NCBI GenBank assembly: GCA_016217905.1
Contig: JACRFL010000014.1
Location: 1-49,978 of the forward strand
DNA: 49,978 bases
Reading direction: 5' to 3'
Origin: Candidatus Kaiserbacteria bacterium
Lineage (GTDB): Bacteria; Patescibacteriota; Minisyncoccia; Phycocordibacterales; Phycocordibacteraceae
Of this stretch, positions 39,124 through 49,008 are shown piece after piece (position 1 is the first letter of the stretch; each line of letters opens with the position of its first letter). The position numbers and the translations under genes were made by a program. The notes beneath the pieces are model-generated. The model was not told the origin of the DNA, searched no databases, and saw nothing but the letters and a program-made list of their open reading frames with translations.

Positions 39124-40587
39124 TCACTTCTCCAAATCCAGGACGTCGTCGACGCGTATCTGTGCGACAAATTCGGGGACATGGCTGACGAGTGTCATCG
39201 CTCCCTCGTACTGGTCGAGCGCCTTCGCGATCACCGGCAGATGACGGAAGTTGATGTGGTTTGTCGGTTCGTCGAGGATGAGGAGCCCGGGACGCTCAAG
39301 CACCAGCGAAGCGAAGGCGACGAGGCCCTTCTGTCCTTCGGAAAGGCTGCCGATCTTGATGTGGATGATGTCTCCCGTAAGGAGAAAGCCGGAGGCGGTC
39401 GCGCGCAGCCGCTCTTCGTCGGGCTTGTCTTGGGCTTGCCGAAGAGCTTCAATCACGGTTTGTTCAAAATCTAGAGTGGAGAAATCCTGGCGATAGTAGC
39501 CGACCTTCACCCCTTCGGCGATGGTCGCACCCTCCGCGACGCCGCGCGCGATCGCTTCAAGGAGCGTGCTCTTGCCGATGCCGTTTGAGCCGCGTAGAAG
39601 CAAATGATTATTTTTGCGGAGCGCAATATTCGCTTTCTTCACGACCGGTTTTCCCTTCGGCGAGAGTACCGAGTAGGACGTAAGTGAGAGTACGACGCCA
39701 CTTAATTCCTCTTGTGCAGGGATAGTGAATGGCCGGATGGTCCTATCTTCTTTGCGCACATCGACTTTCTCTTCTTCCATCTCCTCGACTTCGGTGCGCA
39801 TCTTCTTCGCGACGAGGCGCATCTTCCCGCCTTTCTGTGCGAAGAAGTTCGCTTTGTCCTTATTCTCCTGAATCTTCTTCTCGAGCTGAGCGTTCTTCCG
39901 ATTTTCTTTGTCGATGCGAACGAGGATGTCGCGCTGCACATCGTGATAATTCCCCGGATACTGCTCGATCTTCCTCGTGAAGACGTCGAGATAGAGGACG
40001 CCAATTGTGAACGCATTGAGGAAGTCCGCATCGTGCGAAATAACGATGCAGGTCTTCGAGTAGTCGACAAGAAACTTCGTGAGATGCTCGATACCGCGGG
40101 CATCGAGATTGTTGGTCGGCTCGTCAAGGAGAAGCAGATCGGGATTCTGGATGAGCGCAGAGGCCAAGAGCAGGCGCGCCTGCTGGCCGCCGGAGAAGCT
40201 CTTCATGATGCGATCGTGCAACTTTTCGTGACCTTTCAGATTTACCACTTCGAGCACATCATCTATTTTCGGATCGATATCATAGACCGTCTTGTCGAAA
40301 TAACTCTGGAAGAACGCACGCACCGTAAGCTCCATCTTCTCGCGCGGAATGACCTGCGACGCTATCGCCACTTTCATACCATGACTCATGTGTATCTCGC
40401 CGTCCTCGGGCTTGAGGGCTCCAGTCATAAGCGAGAAGAGTGTCGACTTCCCCGCACCGTTCTGACCCATCACTGCCATCTTCATCCCGCGCCGCAAGGT
40501 GAAAGAGACCTCATCCAAGATGGGTTTATTGTGGCCATATTCGAAAGAAACTCCTTTGAAGTTGATGATACTCTCTTCGCGTGCCAT
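39124..40587 (-). CDS. ABC-F family ATP-binding protein
   Basis: Two ABC cassettes (GQNGAGKSTLFSLM, GSNGIGKSTLLEAI; two LLLDEPTNNLD-type Walker B), basic/acidic linker, no TM. Confidence 0.93.
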   Translation of the reverse strand: MAREESIINFKGVSFEYGHNKPILDEVSFTLRRGMKMAVMGQNGAGKSTLFSLMTGALKPEDGEIHMSHGMKVAIASQVIPREKMELTVRAFFQSYFDKTVYDIDPKIDDVLEVVNLKGHEKLHDRIMKSFSGGQQARLLLASALIQNPDLLLLDEPTNNLDARGIEHLTKFLVDYSKTCIVISHDADFLNAFTIGVLYLDVFTRKIEQYPGNYHDVQRDILVRIDKENRKNAQLEKKIQENKDKANFFAQKGGKMRLVAKKMRTEVEEMEEEKVDVRKEDRTIRPFTIPAQEELSGVVLSLTSYSVLSPKGKPVVKKANIALRKNNHLLLRGSNGIGKSTLLEAIARGVAEGATIAEGVKVGYYRQDFSTLDFEQTVIEALRQAQDKPDEERLRATASGFLLTGDIIHIKIGSLSEGQKGLVAFASLVLERPGLLILDEPTNHINFRHLPVIAKALDQYEGAMTLVSHVPEFVAQIRVDDVLDLEK

Positions 40588-40737
40588 ATCGTGTTACCCT
40601 ATCGCACTTTCATAGAAAGAAAAAGGAAACCAGTGAATGGTTCCCCCTCAACAAGTAGATACTATGGTAGACTTTTATAAGTTTTGCAAACACAAACAAA
40701 GTTATCCACAGGTGGGGGAGAAATAGGAGGTGCTACC

Positions 40738-41403
40738 ATGAGCCCATTACCCCGTGCGTGTAATACAGTTCAAATGCAATCAATCATTCAAGCCCTCACC
40801 TGGCGCGAGGCGACCAGGAAGTTCGACACAGAAAAAAAGCTCACCAGCGAGCAGCTCTACATCCTGGTCGAGGCGGCGCGACTCTCACCCTCGTCGTTCG
40901 GCCTTCAGCCGTGGAAACTCGTCGTCGTCTCCGACCCAGTAGTGCGCGCGAAGCTCCGCGAAGCATCGTGGAACCAGCCGCAGATCACCGAAGCGTCGCA
41001 GTTGTTCGTCTTTGCGGCGCAGATGCCGACCCCTGAGCTCGTCGACGCTTTCGTCGCAAACATCAGTGCCACGCGCGGCGCTCCCGTAAAATCGCTCGCG
41101 GGACTCTCGCAGATGATAAAGGGTTCCATCGAGAGCAAAACTGAGGCGGAACGGATCGAGTGGGCGAAGAAGCAGGCATATCTTGCGCTCGGCGTCACGC
41201 TCGCAAGCGCCGCAGTGCTCAGCATCGATGCCTGCCCGATGGAAGGATTCGATGCTGACAAGTATGACGAGATACTCGGCCTCTCCGAGCGCGATCTTCA
41301 TACCGCCGTCATTATGACGGTCGGCTTCCGCATCGCAGAAGAAGCGGCTATCGAATTGAAGAAAGTCCGTCCTGCTAAGGAGGACCAGATCATCGAAGTC
41401 TAA
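40738..41403 (+). CDS. NfsB-like NAD(P)H nitroreductase
   Basis: REATRKFDTEKKLTSEQLYILVEAARLSPSSFGLQPWKLVVV, YLALGVTLASAAVLSIDACPMEGFD; AGGAGG upstream of ATG 40738. Confidence 0.92.
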   Translation: MSPLPRACNTVQMQSIIQALTWREATRKFDTEKKLTSEQLYILVEAARLSPSSFGLQPWKLVVVSDPVVRAKLREASWNQPQITEASQLFVFAAQMPTPELVDAFVANISATRGAPVKSLAGLSQMIKGSIESKTEAERIEWAKKQAYLALGVTLASAAVLSIDACPMEGFDADKYDEILGLSERDLHTAVIMTVGFRIAEEAAIELKKVRPAKEDQIIEV

Positions 41404-41412
41404 TCAAACAAG

Positions 41413-41453
41413 AAACAGTCCCCGTACCACTTTCGGTGGTACGGGGACTGTTT
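41413..41453. terminator. strong rho-independent terminator
   Basis: AAACAGTCCCCGTACCA-ctttcgg-TGGTACGGGGACTGTTT, then TCTATTC. Confidence 0.93.
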
Positions 41454-41485
41454 TCTATTCTACCCAACACGCGTATAGTGCCGGT

Positions 41486-42214
41486 ATGCAGAAACCGAAC
41501 GGGGAAGTGGCCGCCTACCCGATGCGCGTCAACAAATACCTCGCGCACGAAGGGGTTGCAACGCGGCGCGGGGCGGACGAGCTTATCGCCCGAGGGAAGG
41601 TACTGATAAACGGTCGCGTCGCGACTCTAGGCGAGAAAGTGAACAAAGGCGATACGGTCGAGCTCCGCGGGAATAGTTCTCCGAAGAAGTTTCTCTATTA
41701 CGCCTACAACAAACCCGTCGGGGTCATTACGCATTCGCCGCAATTTGGCGAGAAATATATCACGCAAGGCGCTGGATTGCCGAAAGACGTATTTCCCGTC
41801 GGCCGCCTCGACAAGGACTCGAGCGGGCTCATCATCCTCACCAACGACGGTCGCGTGACCGACCGTCTCCTCAATCCCGAGTACGACCACGACAAGGAGT
41901 ACCGCGTGCGCACCGCGGAGCCGCTCCGCGAGAGTTTTAAGAAATATATGGAGACGGGCGTCGACATCGGGGGGTATCTCACCAAGCCGTGTATCGTGCG
42001 CAAGACTGGACCCAAGAGTTTTAACATTACGCTGACCGAGGGCAAGAAGCACCAGATACGCCGGATGGTCGCCGCGCTCCACAACACGGTCGTCGAGCTC
42101 GAGCGCGTGCGTATATTGAATGTACACCTTGAGGATCTCGCGCCAGGCGCATGGCGCCTCATCCTTGGTGACGAACTCAAAACATTTCTCGCGCAAATCG
42201 GGATGGAAAATTAA
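41486..42214 (+). CDS. RsuA/RluB/RluF-family pseudouridine synthase
   Basis: S4 domain ([31 protein letters not shown]) and [18 protein letters not shown]...[13 protein letters not shown]. Confidence 0.94.
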   Translation: MQKPNGEVAAYPMRVNKYLAHEGVATRRGADELIARGKVLINGRVATLGEKVNKGDTVELRGNSSPKKFLYYAYNKPVGVITHSPQFGEKYITQGAGLPKDVFPVGRLDKDSSGLIILTNDGRVTDRLLNPEYDHDKEYRVRTAEPLRESFKKYMETGVDIGGYLTKPCIVRKTGPKSFNITLTEGKKHQIRRMVAALHNTVVELERVRILNVHLEDLAPGAWRLILGDELKTFLAQIGMEN

Positions 42215-42588
42215 TTTTCCTTCTTCTCGAAGTCGAGGCAGACGGAGTTGATGCAGTAGCGCTTGCCGCCGGCTTCCTGTGGACCGTCATCGAAGACGTG
42301 CCCCAGGTGCGCGCCGCAGGTCTTGCAGACGACTTCGGTGCGTGACATGCCGTGGCTCGCGTCCTCTCGCAGTTTGATGTGTTCGAGATTCGACGGGTCG
42401 GTGAAGCTCGGCCAGCCGGTGCCAGAATCGAATTTCGTGTCGGACGAGAAGAGTTCCGTCCCGCAGACGGCGCACCGGTACATCCCCTTCTCGTGATTGT
42501 CGACGTACGCGCCAGTAAAGGGCGCCTCGGTCCCGCCCTCGCGCGCAACGCGCTTAAGCTCTGGTGGTAGTTCTTGATCGGATTTCAT
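42211..42588 (-). CDS. msrB: peptide methionine (R)-S-oxide reductase MsrB
   Basis: [49 protein letters not shown]. Confidence 0.97.
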   Translation of the reverse strand: MKSDQELPPELKRVAREGGTEAPFTGAYVDNHEKGMYRCAVCGTELFSSDTKFDSGTGWPSFTDPSNLEHIKLREDASHGMSRTEVVCKTCGAHLGHVFDDGPQEAGGKRYCINSVCLDFEKKEN

Positions 42589-42589
42589 T

Positions 42590-43132
42590 TTAAGAATGAT
42601 TGGCTTTTAATAACTCGGCAAACTTCTCCTGAACCTTCTCCACCTTCGGGCTGATGATGAGATTGCAGTAGGCTTGCTCGGGGTTGCGCGCGAAGTAGTC
42701 TTTATGATAATTCTCCGCTTCATAAAACTCGGTGAGCGGCTTCACCTCGGTCACCACATGTCCGCCCTCCTTCGACGATGCTTCGACCTCGCGGATAAAC
42801 GCCTCCGCTTCTTCTTTCTGTGTGGGCGTCGTGTAGAGCACTATTGAGCGGTACTGCGTGCCGACATCGTTCCCTTGCCTATTCAGCGTCGTCGGGTCGT
42901 GCGTTGCGAAGAAGACGGTCAAGAGCGTACGGAAGGAGACTTTCGCCGGGTCGTATTCGATCCGTATCACTTCGGCGTGCCCTGTCTCCCCGCCGCACAC
43001 CTCGTCGTACATCGGGTTCGCCTTCGTCCCGCCAGCGTAGCCGGGCGCCACCGACACGACGCCGTCAAACATCCTGAACACCGCTTCCGTGCACCAGAAG
43101 CATCCGCCGCCGAATACTGCAATGTTTGTCAT
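42590..43132 (-). CDS. msrA: peptide methionine (S)-S-oxide reductase MsrA
   Basis: [57 protein letters not shown]. Confidence 0.97.
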   Translation of the reverse strand: MTNIAVFGGGCFWCTEAVFRMFDGVVSVAPGYAGGTKANPMYDEVCGGETGHAEVIRIEYDPAKVSFRTLLTVFFATHDPTTLNRQGNDVGTQYRSIVLYTTPTQKEEAEAFIREVEASSKEGGHVVTEVKPLTEFYEAENYHKDYFARNPEQAYCNLIISPKVEKVQEKFAELLKANHS

Positions 43133-43171
43133 AGTGTGTACGTTATTCCACCATATTACGCGAGTTCCGGG

Positions 43172-44263
43172 TTACCCGAACGTGAACGCGTAGAAGCGGA
43201 GTCCCTTTCCTTTAATTTTTAACTGGAGGGTGTGCGCTCCCGGTTCCAGATTACGGATAAACTTGTAGAGCCGGCTCTCTTTAATCGTAACGGTGCCTCC
43301 CGCTCCTACGTCCGCTCCGCCGGAAGCTCCGACCGGCTTGCCGTCCTGCAATACCTCGACTGCAGTCGCGGTATCCGCGTCGGCCACGATGTACACCTCT
43401 TTCGCATTATATCGGTACTCTACGGAGGCGTCGGAAACCGACTCTGCGTATTCGGGGGTGATATTCCACATCCCGCCGAGATACAGAGCATTCGGCACGG
43501 GAGCTTGCGGCAGCATGAACGTCTGCGCTCCCGCGCGGCCGGAAGTGCCGTTCGCGAGGTATTCGTTCCTGGACGAACCGAAGTATGTTTCCGGACTTCG
43601 GGCGGTATTCTTTTCCACCGCTATACCGGAAGCAGCCAATTTTTGATCCAAACTAATCTTGTTTTCACCAAGTACCTTGGCTCGCTCGGCAAGCAGCTCG
43701 CGGATTTTCATTTCTGTCTCTTCGTATGCGCCTTCGCCAATATGGTCGTACACAACGTTCCCGTTAATATCGATAAGATATTTTCTCGGCCAGAATTGGT
43801 TGCCCCACGCGCGCCATGTCCCATAATCGTTATCGAGAACGACCGGATAGGTAATGCCGGCTTCTTTCATGGCGGCACGGACATTGTCGATATTTTTTTC
43901 AAACGCGAACTCCGGTGTATGGATTCCGACGATCTCAAGACCTTTGTCCTTATATTTCTCATACCATGCCGTGATATGCGGAAAGGTGCGCCGGCAATTG
44001 ATGCAAGAGTACGTCATAAAATCCACTAGAATAACCTTCTTCCCGATTAATTCGCCGAGGGTGATCGGCTTTGCCGAACCATCAGAATTCATGCCGGTGT
44101 TCAGAAAACCCGATGGATTTTCAATCTCTACATACGGCTGCTTTGCTTCGAGAGAAGATGCCTGGGTACTTCTATTTGGTTTTTGCTGCAACAGCAGAGT
44201 GAGACCGGCACCGATTACCCCGAACAGTAATATCCCTCCGAGAATGGACATGGATTTACTCAT
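43172..44263 (-). CDS. membrane-anchored TlpA/DipZ-like thioredoxin-fold protein
   Basis: N-terminal TM, ILVDFMTYSCINCRRTFPHITAWYEKYKDKGLEIVGIHTPEFAFEK (CINC), DipZ-like C-terminal domain. Confidence 0.92.
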   Translation of the reverse strand: MSKSMSILGGILLFGVIGAGLTLLLQQKPNRSTQASSLEAKQPYVEIENPSGFLNTGMNSDGSAKPITLGELIGKKVILVDFMTYSCINCRRTFPHITAWYEKYKDKGLEIVGIHTPEFAFEKNIDNVRAAMKEAGITYPVVLDNDYGTWRAWGNQFWPRKYLIDINGNVVYDHIGEGAYEETEMKIRELLAERAKVLGENKISLDQKLAASGIAVEKNTARSPETYFGSSRNEYLANGTSGRAGAQTFMLPQAPVPNALYLGGMWNITPEYAESVSDASVEYRYNAKEVYIVADADTATAVEVLQDGKPVGASGGADVGAGGTVTIKESRLYKFIRNLEPGAHTLQLKIKGKGLRFYAFTFG

Positions 44264-44988
44264 AGCTGTATTCGTTGAAGAATATTCTGCTCCCATTTTA
44301 CGGAATCAACGAACCCGCTCTCGAGAATCTTTACCTGCACCACCTTGTCGTATCCTGTTGCAACAAAGATACCCACTGCGATAAAGAGAACGCCGACGGT
44401 TCGCTTAAACCAACCGCGTGAATCCGCGGCTATCGTAAGCCGGTCAGCGAAGCGCTGTCCCAAGAGCCCAATGAGGAGAAGTATCATTGAGAGTCCTAGG
44501 GTATACGTTAAGAGGTACAGGGAACCGAGCGCGAAACTTGCTGGAAGAACAGAAGCAAGAATCACGAAATACGTCGGGGAACAGGACGAGAAGACAGGGC
44601 CAAGCGCTGCACCGATCAATACATCGCCCCAGAAACTTTTTCTCTGGTATCCCGCGCCGACCAGCTTATGAGAGTCTCTCGACAATGCGGCGACTCCCGG
44701 CATTTTTTCCCACAACACAGGGAACACGAATACGAGACCAAAGAGGACGAGAATACCTCCCGAAGGATACTTCCAGAACTCCGGCGGCACCATAATAAGT
44801 GCCGTCGAAAATTTGAGAAGATAGGTGAAGAGAATGATCGAGAGCGAGAGAGACCCGACAACGAGGTACGGCGTCCATGTACTTCTTCCCGTCGCCGAGG
44901 TGCCGATAACAACCGGAAGTAAAGGCAGGATGCACGGTGCGAGAACGGTGAGAACACCTGCGATGAATGAGATGGCGAGGAAGGTCAT
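44260..44988 (-). CDS. ccdA: CcdA/DsbD-like thiol:disulfide transmembrane transporter
   Basis: MTFLAISFIAGVLTVLAPCILPLLPVVIG...GPVFSSCSPTYFVILASVLP; six TM. Confidence 0.93.
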   Translation of the reverse strand: MTFLAISFIAGVLTVLAPCILPLLPVVIGTSATGRSTWTPYLVVGSLSLSIILFTYLLKFSTALIMVPPEFWKYPSGGILVLFGLVFVFPVLWEKMPGVAALSRDSHKLVGAGYQRKSFWGDVLIGAALGPVFSSCSPTYFVILASVLPASFALGSLYLLTYTLGLSMILLLIGLLGQRFADRLTIAADSRGWFKRTVGVLFIAVGIFVATGYDKVVQVKILESGFVDSVKWEQNILQRIQL

Positions 44989-44993
44989 TCGTT

Positions 44994-45479
44994 TTACTTT
45001 ATGTTTGTGACGAATTCTGCAAGAGTCAGCCCGCCGCTCCACTTCGTGATCTGATTTCCAGACGCGTCAACTTGCACAAGCGTATGCTGGTAGGTAACGC
45101 CATACTTCTGTTTCAGAGCGGTTGAATTGTCGTAGTCAACATCGAGAATCGTAACGTCTGCCGGAATATCTTTGAGATGCGAACGGATATCGGCATCAAG
45201 CGCCTTACACGTGGGACACCAACCTGCTCGGAAAAAGAGCACCACTTTCCCCGTTGCAGCTTTTGCAATTTTCTCCGGCGAATAGACTTCGTAGCTTCCC
45301 GCCTTCGCCATCATCGCCGCGCTCTCGTCTTTTTTGGGTGCCATTGCGTCGTTAGGCTGTCCAACTGCCGTACTGCCCTTCTGCACCATGGCAACATCGT
45401 TTGCATTTTGACCGAAAAAGGTGAACCACCCTATCCCCGCCAATGCAATAATCGCCGCACCGATAAGAATCTTTGTCAT
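44994..45479 (-). CDS. extracytoplasmic thioredoxin-family protein
   Basis: N-terminal TM/signal, VVLFFRAGWCPTCKALDADI (WCPTC), VTYQHTLVQVDASG. Confidence 0.92.
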   Translation of the reverse strand: MTKILIGAAIIALAGIGWFTFFGQNANDVAMVQKGSTAVGQPNDAMAPKKDESAAMMAKAGSYEVYSPEKIAKAATGKVVLFFRAGWCPTCKALDADIRSHLKDIPADVTILDVDYDNSTALKQKYGVTYQHTLVQVDASGNQITKWSGGLTLAEFVTNIK

Positions 45480-45513
45480 GCTCGTGTCGCTATTATTTTT
45501 TATTAATTAAAAA

Positions 45514-45539
45514 CCGTGCCCCCAGTATAGGGGGCACGG
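45514..45539. terminator. terminator between trx gene and DUF membrane gene
   Basis: CCGTGCCCCC-agtata-GGGGGCACGG; TTTTTAATTAAT on minus side. Confidence 0.88.
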
Positions 45540-45567
45540 AAATAAATGTAAAGTCGGTTTTACACAC

Positions 45568-45930
45568 CTACCGGTAACGTTCTGAATGGAGGCGCGCCAC
45601 AAGCTTGGAAACGACCATGGCGCCGAGCGCGGCGGAGATCCACGGGTCGATAGAGTCGGAGAATCCCTGGAAGACGAGCGCGAGCGTGAGTACGGCGATT
45701 CCGGTAAGGTATGCGACGCGGCCCGCGTGCATCGTGTGAACCGCTTCCCGCTCGTCGTCGGCCCTCTCGTACATCACGAAGCCCGCCCACACGGCGACGA
45801 GTACCGCCGCACCAAGCAGGACTGCCATCTGGGCCGCCGCCGGCATCCACAGCATGAATGGATCGGAGAGAAGCGTGAGCAGCCCGACCAGAACCACTGC
45901 CGTACCTATGTATAAAAATTTATTTGTCAT
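45568..45930 (-). CDS. DUF2178-like small membrane protein
   Basis: Four TM with YERADDEREAVHTMHAGRVAYLTG; start MTNKFL at 45930. Confidence 0.65.
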   Translation of the reverse strand: MTNKFLYIGTAVVLVGLLTLLSDPFMLWMPAAAQMAVLLGAAVLVAVWAGFVMYERADDEREAVHTMHAGRVAYLTGIAVLTLALVFQGFSDSIDPWISAALGAMVVSKLVARLHSERYR

Positions 45931-46141
45931 ATGTGCCATGGGAGATATGGAAAATATCTTCGATAGGCGCCTTAAACACCGCGGCGATCTTGAGCGCGAG
46001 AAGGACGGAGGGCGTGTAGTGCCCTTTTTCAATGGCGATGACCGTCTGGCGGGTAACGCCGACTCTCTCCGCGAGCTCTTCCTGGGTCAGGCCTTTTTTA
46101 GTGCGTAGGGTATGCACGGAATTTACAATATATTCTGCCAT
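45920..46141 (-). CDS. XRE-family transcriptional regulator
   Basis: LRTKKGLTQEELAERVGVTRQTVIAIEKGHYTPSVLLALKIAAVF. Confidence 0.94.
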   Translation of the reverse strand: MAEYIVNSVHTLRTKKGLTQEELAERVGVTRQTVIAIEKGHYTPSVLLALKIAAVFKAPIEDIFHISHGTYDK

Positions 46142-46272
46142 TGTCTTGCCTGAATCATTGTACCGTATCTTGGCCGAGTCAGTAGGTCAAGGCGGGTTAA
46201 CATCCGCCATTGTGCACGCACCTAGACTGTGCGTCGATACGAACCTCGATTGAGACATAGGGATACCTTAAC

Positions 46273-46899
46273 TTATTTGAGCAAGGGAGCGAGAACAGGA
46301 TAGATGCGCTCCGCGATGATCCTGTTCCCGGCGTCGTTGGGGTGAATTGAGTCCTCCATAAATTCTGCGTTCCCGAAGAGGCCGTCGAGGACGTTCGAGA
46401 CATACGCCGTGTGGTAGATGTCGCGGAGCTTCTCAAACTCCTGGGCGAATTTGTCGCCAAAGAGATTCCCTTTTACCCCGAGCAAGAGGACTATCGCGCC
46501 TCTGGATTGGATACTCTCGATCAGCTTCGCAAGATTCGCGAAGGTCGTCTCGATCGGGACTTTTTTCAAGTGGTCATTGCCGCCAAGGAGAAGCAATACA
46601 ACCTTGGGGCGATACGGGTCGAGCTCGCTCACGCGCGCCAAGCCGTCGGCGGTCGTGTCGCCGGGCACGCCGAGATTAATAATCTCGCGCCCGGTCTGTC
46701 GCGAGAGGAGCGAGACGAAATCGTTCCCGTTGGTCGCCCCGCTCCCCGCGACCAAACTGTCGCCGAAGGCGATGATGTCCGTCCCCGCCGACGGGAAGTT
46801 TGTGATCGCATCATCCCGCGTGAAAGAGAAAAAGAAATATCCGACACCGGCGAATATAAGAATCGCCGCGGCCATTCCCCACGTGGCTGCTTGACTCAT
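46273..46899 (-). CDS. SGNH/GDSL hydrolase, arylesterase/TesA-like
   Basis: DIIAFGDSLVAGSGATNGNDFVSLLSRQ, LLLGGND, DSIHPNDAGNRIIAERI; N-terminal TM. Confidence 0.92.
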   Translation of the reverse strand: MSQAATWGMAAAILIFAGVGYFFFSFTRDDAITNFPSAGTDIIAFGDSLVAGSGATNGNDFVSLLSRQTGREIINLGVPGDTTADGLARVSELDPYRPKVVLLLLGGNDHLKKVPIETTFANLAKLIESIQSRGAIVLLLGVKGNLFGDKFAQEFEKLRDIYHTAYVSNVLDGLFGNAEFMEDSIHPNDAGNRIIAERIYPVLAPLLK

Positions 46900-46904
46900 T
46901 ACGA

Positions 46905-48032
46905 TTACCGCCACTCCTTTACCACTTGCCACTTGAGGTCGATGATGACGCCGACACTGATGAGAACAGCGACCGCCCGCACGAGCCACCCAAGAAGCGG
47001 TATGAACCCGAGGATCCCGAAGACAACTACGCCAAGTAGGATAGTCCTCCACGAAACCTCGCTCTCACCCTTCGAGAAATAGCCGAAGAGGAAGCTCCCG
47101 ATGATGATAGGCGCGACAATCCAGGAGATGAGAGTCAGGGCAAAGAAGCTGATGAAGCCGAGAACACCAAACGGTATGCCGAGCATCGTCACTATCAGCA
47201 AGACCGACACGACGGGGAGCGCGATAAGGGTAAGGAGCCCTCTGCCGAGCTCGAGGAGCGGACGTTCCACCGCCTTCGCGACCGCCTCTTTGCTGTACCG
47301 GCGGAACACGAGACCGAAGATAAGTGCACAGGTAAGAAGAACGAGGAACTTGCCCAGTATCAATGCAGAGATAAGCCCCGCGGCGAGGGCGGCCGGCACC
47401 TGCTTGGAGGCGCGCGGCGTATACTTCACCTCTCCATGCACCTCCGCACCGGTCTCCTTGACGAGCTCTTTGTCGGCCTTGTAGGAAATATCTTTGTAGA
47501 GAATCGCCAGCGGGCCGAGCGTTACCTTGTCTGCCTCGATAGTGACATTGCCCTTAATCGGCGCGTTGATGTAGACATTCCCTCCTCCGATTTTAAGATT
47601 GCCGGCGACCGGCGCGTCTATCCGCACGGTACCGGCACCGATTACAACATCGCCCCCAACTCCCGGCCCGCCGACGGACACTTGCCCGCCTCCGACGAGG
47701 ACGTCACCGCCCACCCTGCCCTGTATGACGACGCTGCCGGCGGCGGCGCGAATATCGTCACCAACGTTCGAAAGAATCGTGACATCCCCGCCGCCAAAGA
47801 GCACATCCGCTCCAACGTCTCCGTTGAGAAGAATATTGCCTCCCGTCGCTACCACGTCGCCCGTCACGTTCCCGGTATCCGTCACGCTGCCGCCGACGAT
47901 GTACAGATCACCGGTAATGCGCTCACTGGACAGCACCGTCGGTTGCTCGGCGATACGGAACTCGGCCGCGAGCGAGACCATAGGGATGGTCAACGCCGCG
48001 ACAGCCGCGAGATACGAAAATGACTTTTTCAT
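46905..48032 (-). CDS. signal-peptide protein with bactofilin-like beta-helix domain and C-terminal TM region
   Basis: Signal peptide; repeated G-D-V/G-N pattern (GDLYIVGGSVTDTGNVTGDVVATGGNILLNGDVGADVLFGGGDV...); hydrophobic C-terminal segments. Confidence 0.82.
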   Translation of the reverse strand: MKKSFSYLAAVAALTIPMVSLAAEFRIAEQPTVLSSERITGDLYIVGGSVTDTGNVTGDVVATGGNILLNGDVGADVLFGGGDVTILSNVGDDIRAAAGSVVIQGRVGGDVLVGGGQVSVGGPGVGGDVVIGAGTVRIDAPVAGNLKIGGGNVYINAPIKGNVTIEADKVTLGPLAILYKDISYKADKELVKETGAEVHGEVKYTPRASKQVPAALAAGLISALILGKFLVLLTCALIFGLVFRRYSKEAVAKAVERPLLELGRGLLTLIALPVVSVLLIVTMLGIPFGVLGFISFFALTLISWIVAPIIIGSFLFGYFSKGESEVSWRTILLGVVVFGILGFIPLLGWLVRAVAVLISVGVIIDLKWQVVKEWR

Positions 48033-48097
48033 AATTATGTAGGGTTAATTAATGCTCTTCCTTATAATATACCTACCCGCTACCGCCGGCGTCAGTG

Positions 48098-48238
48098 TCA
48101 AGCGCCGCGAGCTTTCTTTGGCTTCTTTTTAGAAAGCATCATCGCGTTCTTTACCTTCCCTTCGAGCCGAGGCGGGCGCGTGAGATGATTCTCCGCGCGC
48201 AACAGCTTCTTCTTGTCGAGTGGTCCATGCTTGTTCAT
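48098..48238 (-). CDS. 46-aa basic protein, below the ORF-track length cutoff
   Basis: MNKHGPLDKKKLLRAENHLTRPPRLEGKVKNAMMLSKKKPKKARGA in the gap between two genes on the same strand. Confidence 0.4.
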   Translation of the reverse strand: MNKHGPLDKKKLLRAENHLTRPPRLEGKVKNAMMLSKKKPKKARGA

Positions 48239-48269
48239 ACGGCTCCAGTATACCGTGCGGATATTCTCT

Positions 48270-49001
48270 TCAAAGCGGGTGCGCGTTGCCCAGATAATAT
48301 TCGAGCGTATAGATCCAGTCCGCCTCTGCGGCCGGCTGCTGCCTCTTCTGCCCCAGAAGCCATTCGAGATAGCTTCGATCGATGCGAGCGACGTCCTCTA
48401 TCCGCTCGCCGCTGTGTTTGCCGAAGCGCAGCGTCGTGAAGAGCAGCGGGCGCGCCGATATCTCGACCATCTTCGCGAGCGCGGCCTCTTCGCTCCCCTC
48501 CTGTTCCACCACCTTCTGGAGCAGCCTCTCGAAGAGTGCTTCCAAGACGAGCACGTCGCCCCACGCGTCGTGCGCCGTCGCCTCTACCTCAAGCCCGAGC
48601 AGATAGCGCAGGTACTGCAGCCGGTATACCCCTATGGTCTCTTTCGTATCGAGTGCGCGAGCGATTTTATAGGTGCAGATGGTCCGGGACGGCGTGATGC
48701 CCTCGCGCGCGAGCATCGCCAGGTCAAAAGCCGCATTGTGCGCGACGGTGATCACCTCGTCGCTCTCAAGCAAACCTTTCAGTCCCGGGTACTCGGGCGC
48801 GTCTTTGAATGCCGGTTTCCCCGCCACCATCCGCTCGGTGATGTGGTGAATGGCCATCGACTCTATCGAGATCAGCACCGGCGGTTTGTAGAGCGCGTTT
48901 ACGACTGGCGCGGCCCTGCTGCGCTCCTTCACCGCGAGCTGGCAGAGCCGATCGGCTTCGCCGTTCCCCGTCGTCTCGGTGTCAAGAAAAATAATTTTCA
49001 T
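48270..49001 (-). CDS. DEDD-family 3'-5' exonuclease (ExoX-like)
   Basis: MKIIFLDTETTGNGEADRLCQLAV, HNAAFDLAMLAREG, HDAWGDVLVLEALF; C-terminal FGKHSGERIEDVARIDRSYLEWLL. Confidence 0.88.
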   Translation of the reverse strand: MKIIFLDTETTGNGEADRLCQLAVKERSRAAPVVNALYKPPVLISIESMAIHHITERMVAGKPAFKDAPEYPGLKGLLESDEVITVAHNAAFDLAMLAREGITPSRTICTYKIARALDTKETIGVYRLQYLRYLLGLEVEATAHDAWGDVLVLEALFERLLQKVVEQEGSEEAALAKMVEISARPLLFTTLRFGKHSGERIEDVARIDRSYLEWLLGQKRQQPAAEADWIYTLEYYLGNAHPL

Positions 49002-49008
49002 CTCATCG

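Noticed and set aside
40702-40710. TTATCCACA DnaA-box matches (also near 5218) as an origin of replication
   Set aside because: Single isolated boxes, no cluster, no dnaA/dnaN, no AT-rich unwinding region.
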